DNA of 64,000 nucleotides from positions 18,978 through 82,977 of the forward strand of contig CAJXEB010000002.1 in NCBI GenBank assembly GCA_913052585.1, read 5' to 3'. The stretch is from an uncultured Flavobacteriaceae bacterium. GTDB taxonomy: Bacteria > Bacteroidota > Bacteroidia > Flavobacteriales > Flavobacteriaceae. This document shows positions 63,218 to 64,000 of the stretch, piece by piece. Numbering within the stretch: the stretch's first letter is position 1; each line of letters begins with the position of its first letter. Below the pieces are notes generated by a model, which was given only the letters and a program-made list of their open reading frames with translations, had not been told where the DNA came from and ran no database searches. A program made the translations under genes and the position numbers.

Positions 63218-64000
63218 TTATTGTTGTTTTTTTACAACTTCAAACGGGTTTACAACTCGTGAGGTGGAGGGAGCAAGTGAACTATCTACGAAATTCTCTA
63301 GGAATGATTTAATAGCATTGTACTGAATTTCATCTATTGCGCATTCTATTGGATACCCATTTTCATCAGAAGAACCACAGTAACACTCAGATCCTACAGA
63401 TGGAGAGCATCCTCCAACAAAAAAAGGATAACGTCCACATGTTCCTGTGGAGTTAAGAACTATTAAAGACCCATCAGAAAAACTGACTCCATTATTGGTT
63501 TCTGAAAAATAATATGATAATACATCACTAGAAGTATAATTTTCTATCCAATAAATTCCACAACCGTCTAGTACTTGATCATCATTATCATCACTATCAT
63601 CATTATCATCACTATCATCAATACCAACTGTATTCATTTGCAGCGTTACCGCTGTTTGTGCTAGTAACCTTCCGTTTACAGTAGCTCCTGTTTGTACAGC
63701 GATTGAGGTTGCGCCTAACACGTTTCCTTCAAAGTGACTTGTGGTACCAAGGGTAACTGCGCCTGAAACTTGCCAAAAAATGTTTTTAGCTTGCGCACCT
63801 CCAGATAAATTCATGCTAACTGCAGAACTCATCGTAAGCGTTCCTGAAACTTGAAATATCCATATATCTTCAGGACCACCTTCAAGTGTAATGTCACTTG
63901 ATATTAAAAGTGTATTTGTCCATTTATGAAGCCCTGGTGCTAGCTTTAGTCCTCCTATAATTCCAGCTCCTTGGTTTAGGTAATCTGGGTTAGAGCGTCC
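63218..64000 (-). CDS. ice-binding (DUF3494) protein 2, 5' end cut by window
   Basis: The ORF track starts at an internal Met (63832), but the frame stays open to the window end, reading GRSNPDYLNQGAGIIGG as in its paralogue, so the N-terminus lies outside. The visible DUF3494 part ends at the same point as in the 59889 gene (QMNTV). Behind it come an Asp-rich linker (DDSDDNDDSDDNDD) and a new C-terminal domain with six to seven cysteines (CGIYWIENY, TCGRYPFFVGGCSP, ECYCGSS, IECAIDEI). The Asp-rich linker might bind calcium; that is inference. Nearly identical DNA in the core points to recent duplication or gene conversion. Confidence 0.85.
   Translation of the reverse strand, partial: GRSNPDYLNQGAGIIGGLKLAPGLHKWTNTLLISSDITLEGGPEDIWIFQVSGTLTMSSAVSMNLSGGAQAKNIFWQVSGAVTLGTTSHFEGNVLGATSIAVQTGATVNGRLLAQTAVTLQMNTVGIDDSDDNDDSDDNDDQVLDGCGIYWIENYTSSDVLSYYFSETNNGVSFSDGSLIVLNSTGTCGRYPFFVGGCSPSVGSECYCGSSDENGYPIECAIDEIQYNAIKSFLENFVDSSLAPSTSRVVNPFEVVKKQQ
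63579..63620. repeat. in-frame 18-bp tandem repeat encoding the Asp-rich linker
   Basis: ATCATCATTATCATCACT-type units occur about two and a third times. Each unit codes DDSDDN on the minus strand. The repeat is a multiple of three, so slippage would change linker length without breaking the frame. Confidence 0.7.

Noticed and set aside
1-64000. CRISPR arrays, insertion sequences, rRNA and intact tRNA genes
   Set aside because: None could be recognised on either strand.

Overview
This window reads as the chromosome of a marine or cold-adapted member of the Flavobacteriaceae (Bacteroidota). The evidence is very low G+C, promoters of the Bacteroidota type (TAnnTTTG at -7, several with TTG about 19 nt upstream), a gliding-motility lipoprotein (GldI), a secreted protein with a type IX secretion C-terminal sorting domain, many lipoproteins of the 'S-C-K/S' type, and the family gene orders parA-parB-DUF5683-dapB-lepB-wbqC and TPR-ribH-helicase-mutL-rhomboid. 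Two DUF3494 ice-binding proteins at the right end fit a cold or sea-ice habitat. The genus cannot be fixed from the sequence alone.

Layout. 0-4 kb: a cyclophilin cut by the window edge, a TRIC-like channel with an apparently frameshifted small upstream gene, a DUF2141 protein, OxyR and two small reverse-strand genes. 4.2-8.3 kb: a probable operon DUF4870 / small proteins / PadR / PspC / DUF2807 / NTF2-like, which looks like an envelope-stress unit. 8.4-14.9 kb: a complete trp operon (trpE-G-D-C-F-B-A) behind a trpL leader peptide with two tandem Trp codons and an attenuator terminator; a 27-codon ORF exactly bridges trpE and trpG. Then adenine deaminase and, convergent to it, thioredoxin reductase. 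17.6-20.5 kb: a small variable region with DUF6090 and DUF4386 proteins, foldable intergenic repeats and two decayed genes (alpha/beta hydrolase, VOC/glyoxalase). 20.5-26 kb: TetR-like regulator / AarF-ABC1 kinase-like protein / GTP cyclohydrolase I, glutathione peroxidase, TspO, a conserved hypothetical protein and the RhlE helicase. 26-33 kb: a degraded tRNA-like scrap, a large leucine-rich-repeat T9SS cargo protein, then a propeller-type LytS histidine kinase with its LytTR regulator. 32.8-39.3 kb: uridine kinase, FtsB/DivIC-like protein, both methylmalonyl-CoA mutase subunits with a lipoprotein gene between them, an acetyltransferase and a dienoyl-CoA-reductase-like SDR. 39.4-44.7 kb: chromosome partition genes, dapB, lepB and wbqC. 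44.7-53.4 kb (minus strand): TPR protein, ribH, PIF1-like helicase, a small membrane protein, mutL, two rhomboids and an EEP-family phosphodiesterase. 53.5-59.4 kb: recF, DUF721, ndk, a YtxH/holin-like trio, nrnA, gldI and a cyclophilin-FKBP fusion lipoprotein. 59.4-64 kb: accessory end with two recently duplicated ice-binding genes that share an almost identical core but have unrelated C-termini, separated by an SGNH hydrolase and a methyltransferase.

Most of the window is housekeeping. I did not find an obvious new defence or biosynthetic system. The points most worth a second look are the apparently leaderless trpL attenuator, the unannotated micro-ORFs that are tightly coupled to neighbours (9928-10011, 4920-4994, 1131-1351), the foldable cassette-like repeats beside lineage-specific and decaying genes, and the modular C-terminal swap in the duplicated ice-binding genes. 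No intact tRNA, rRNA, insertion sequence or CRISPR array was found.
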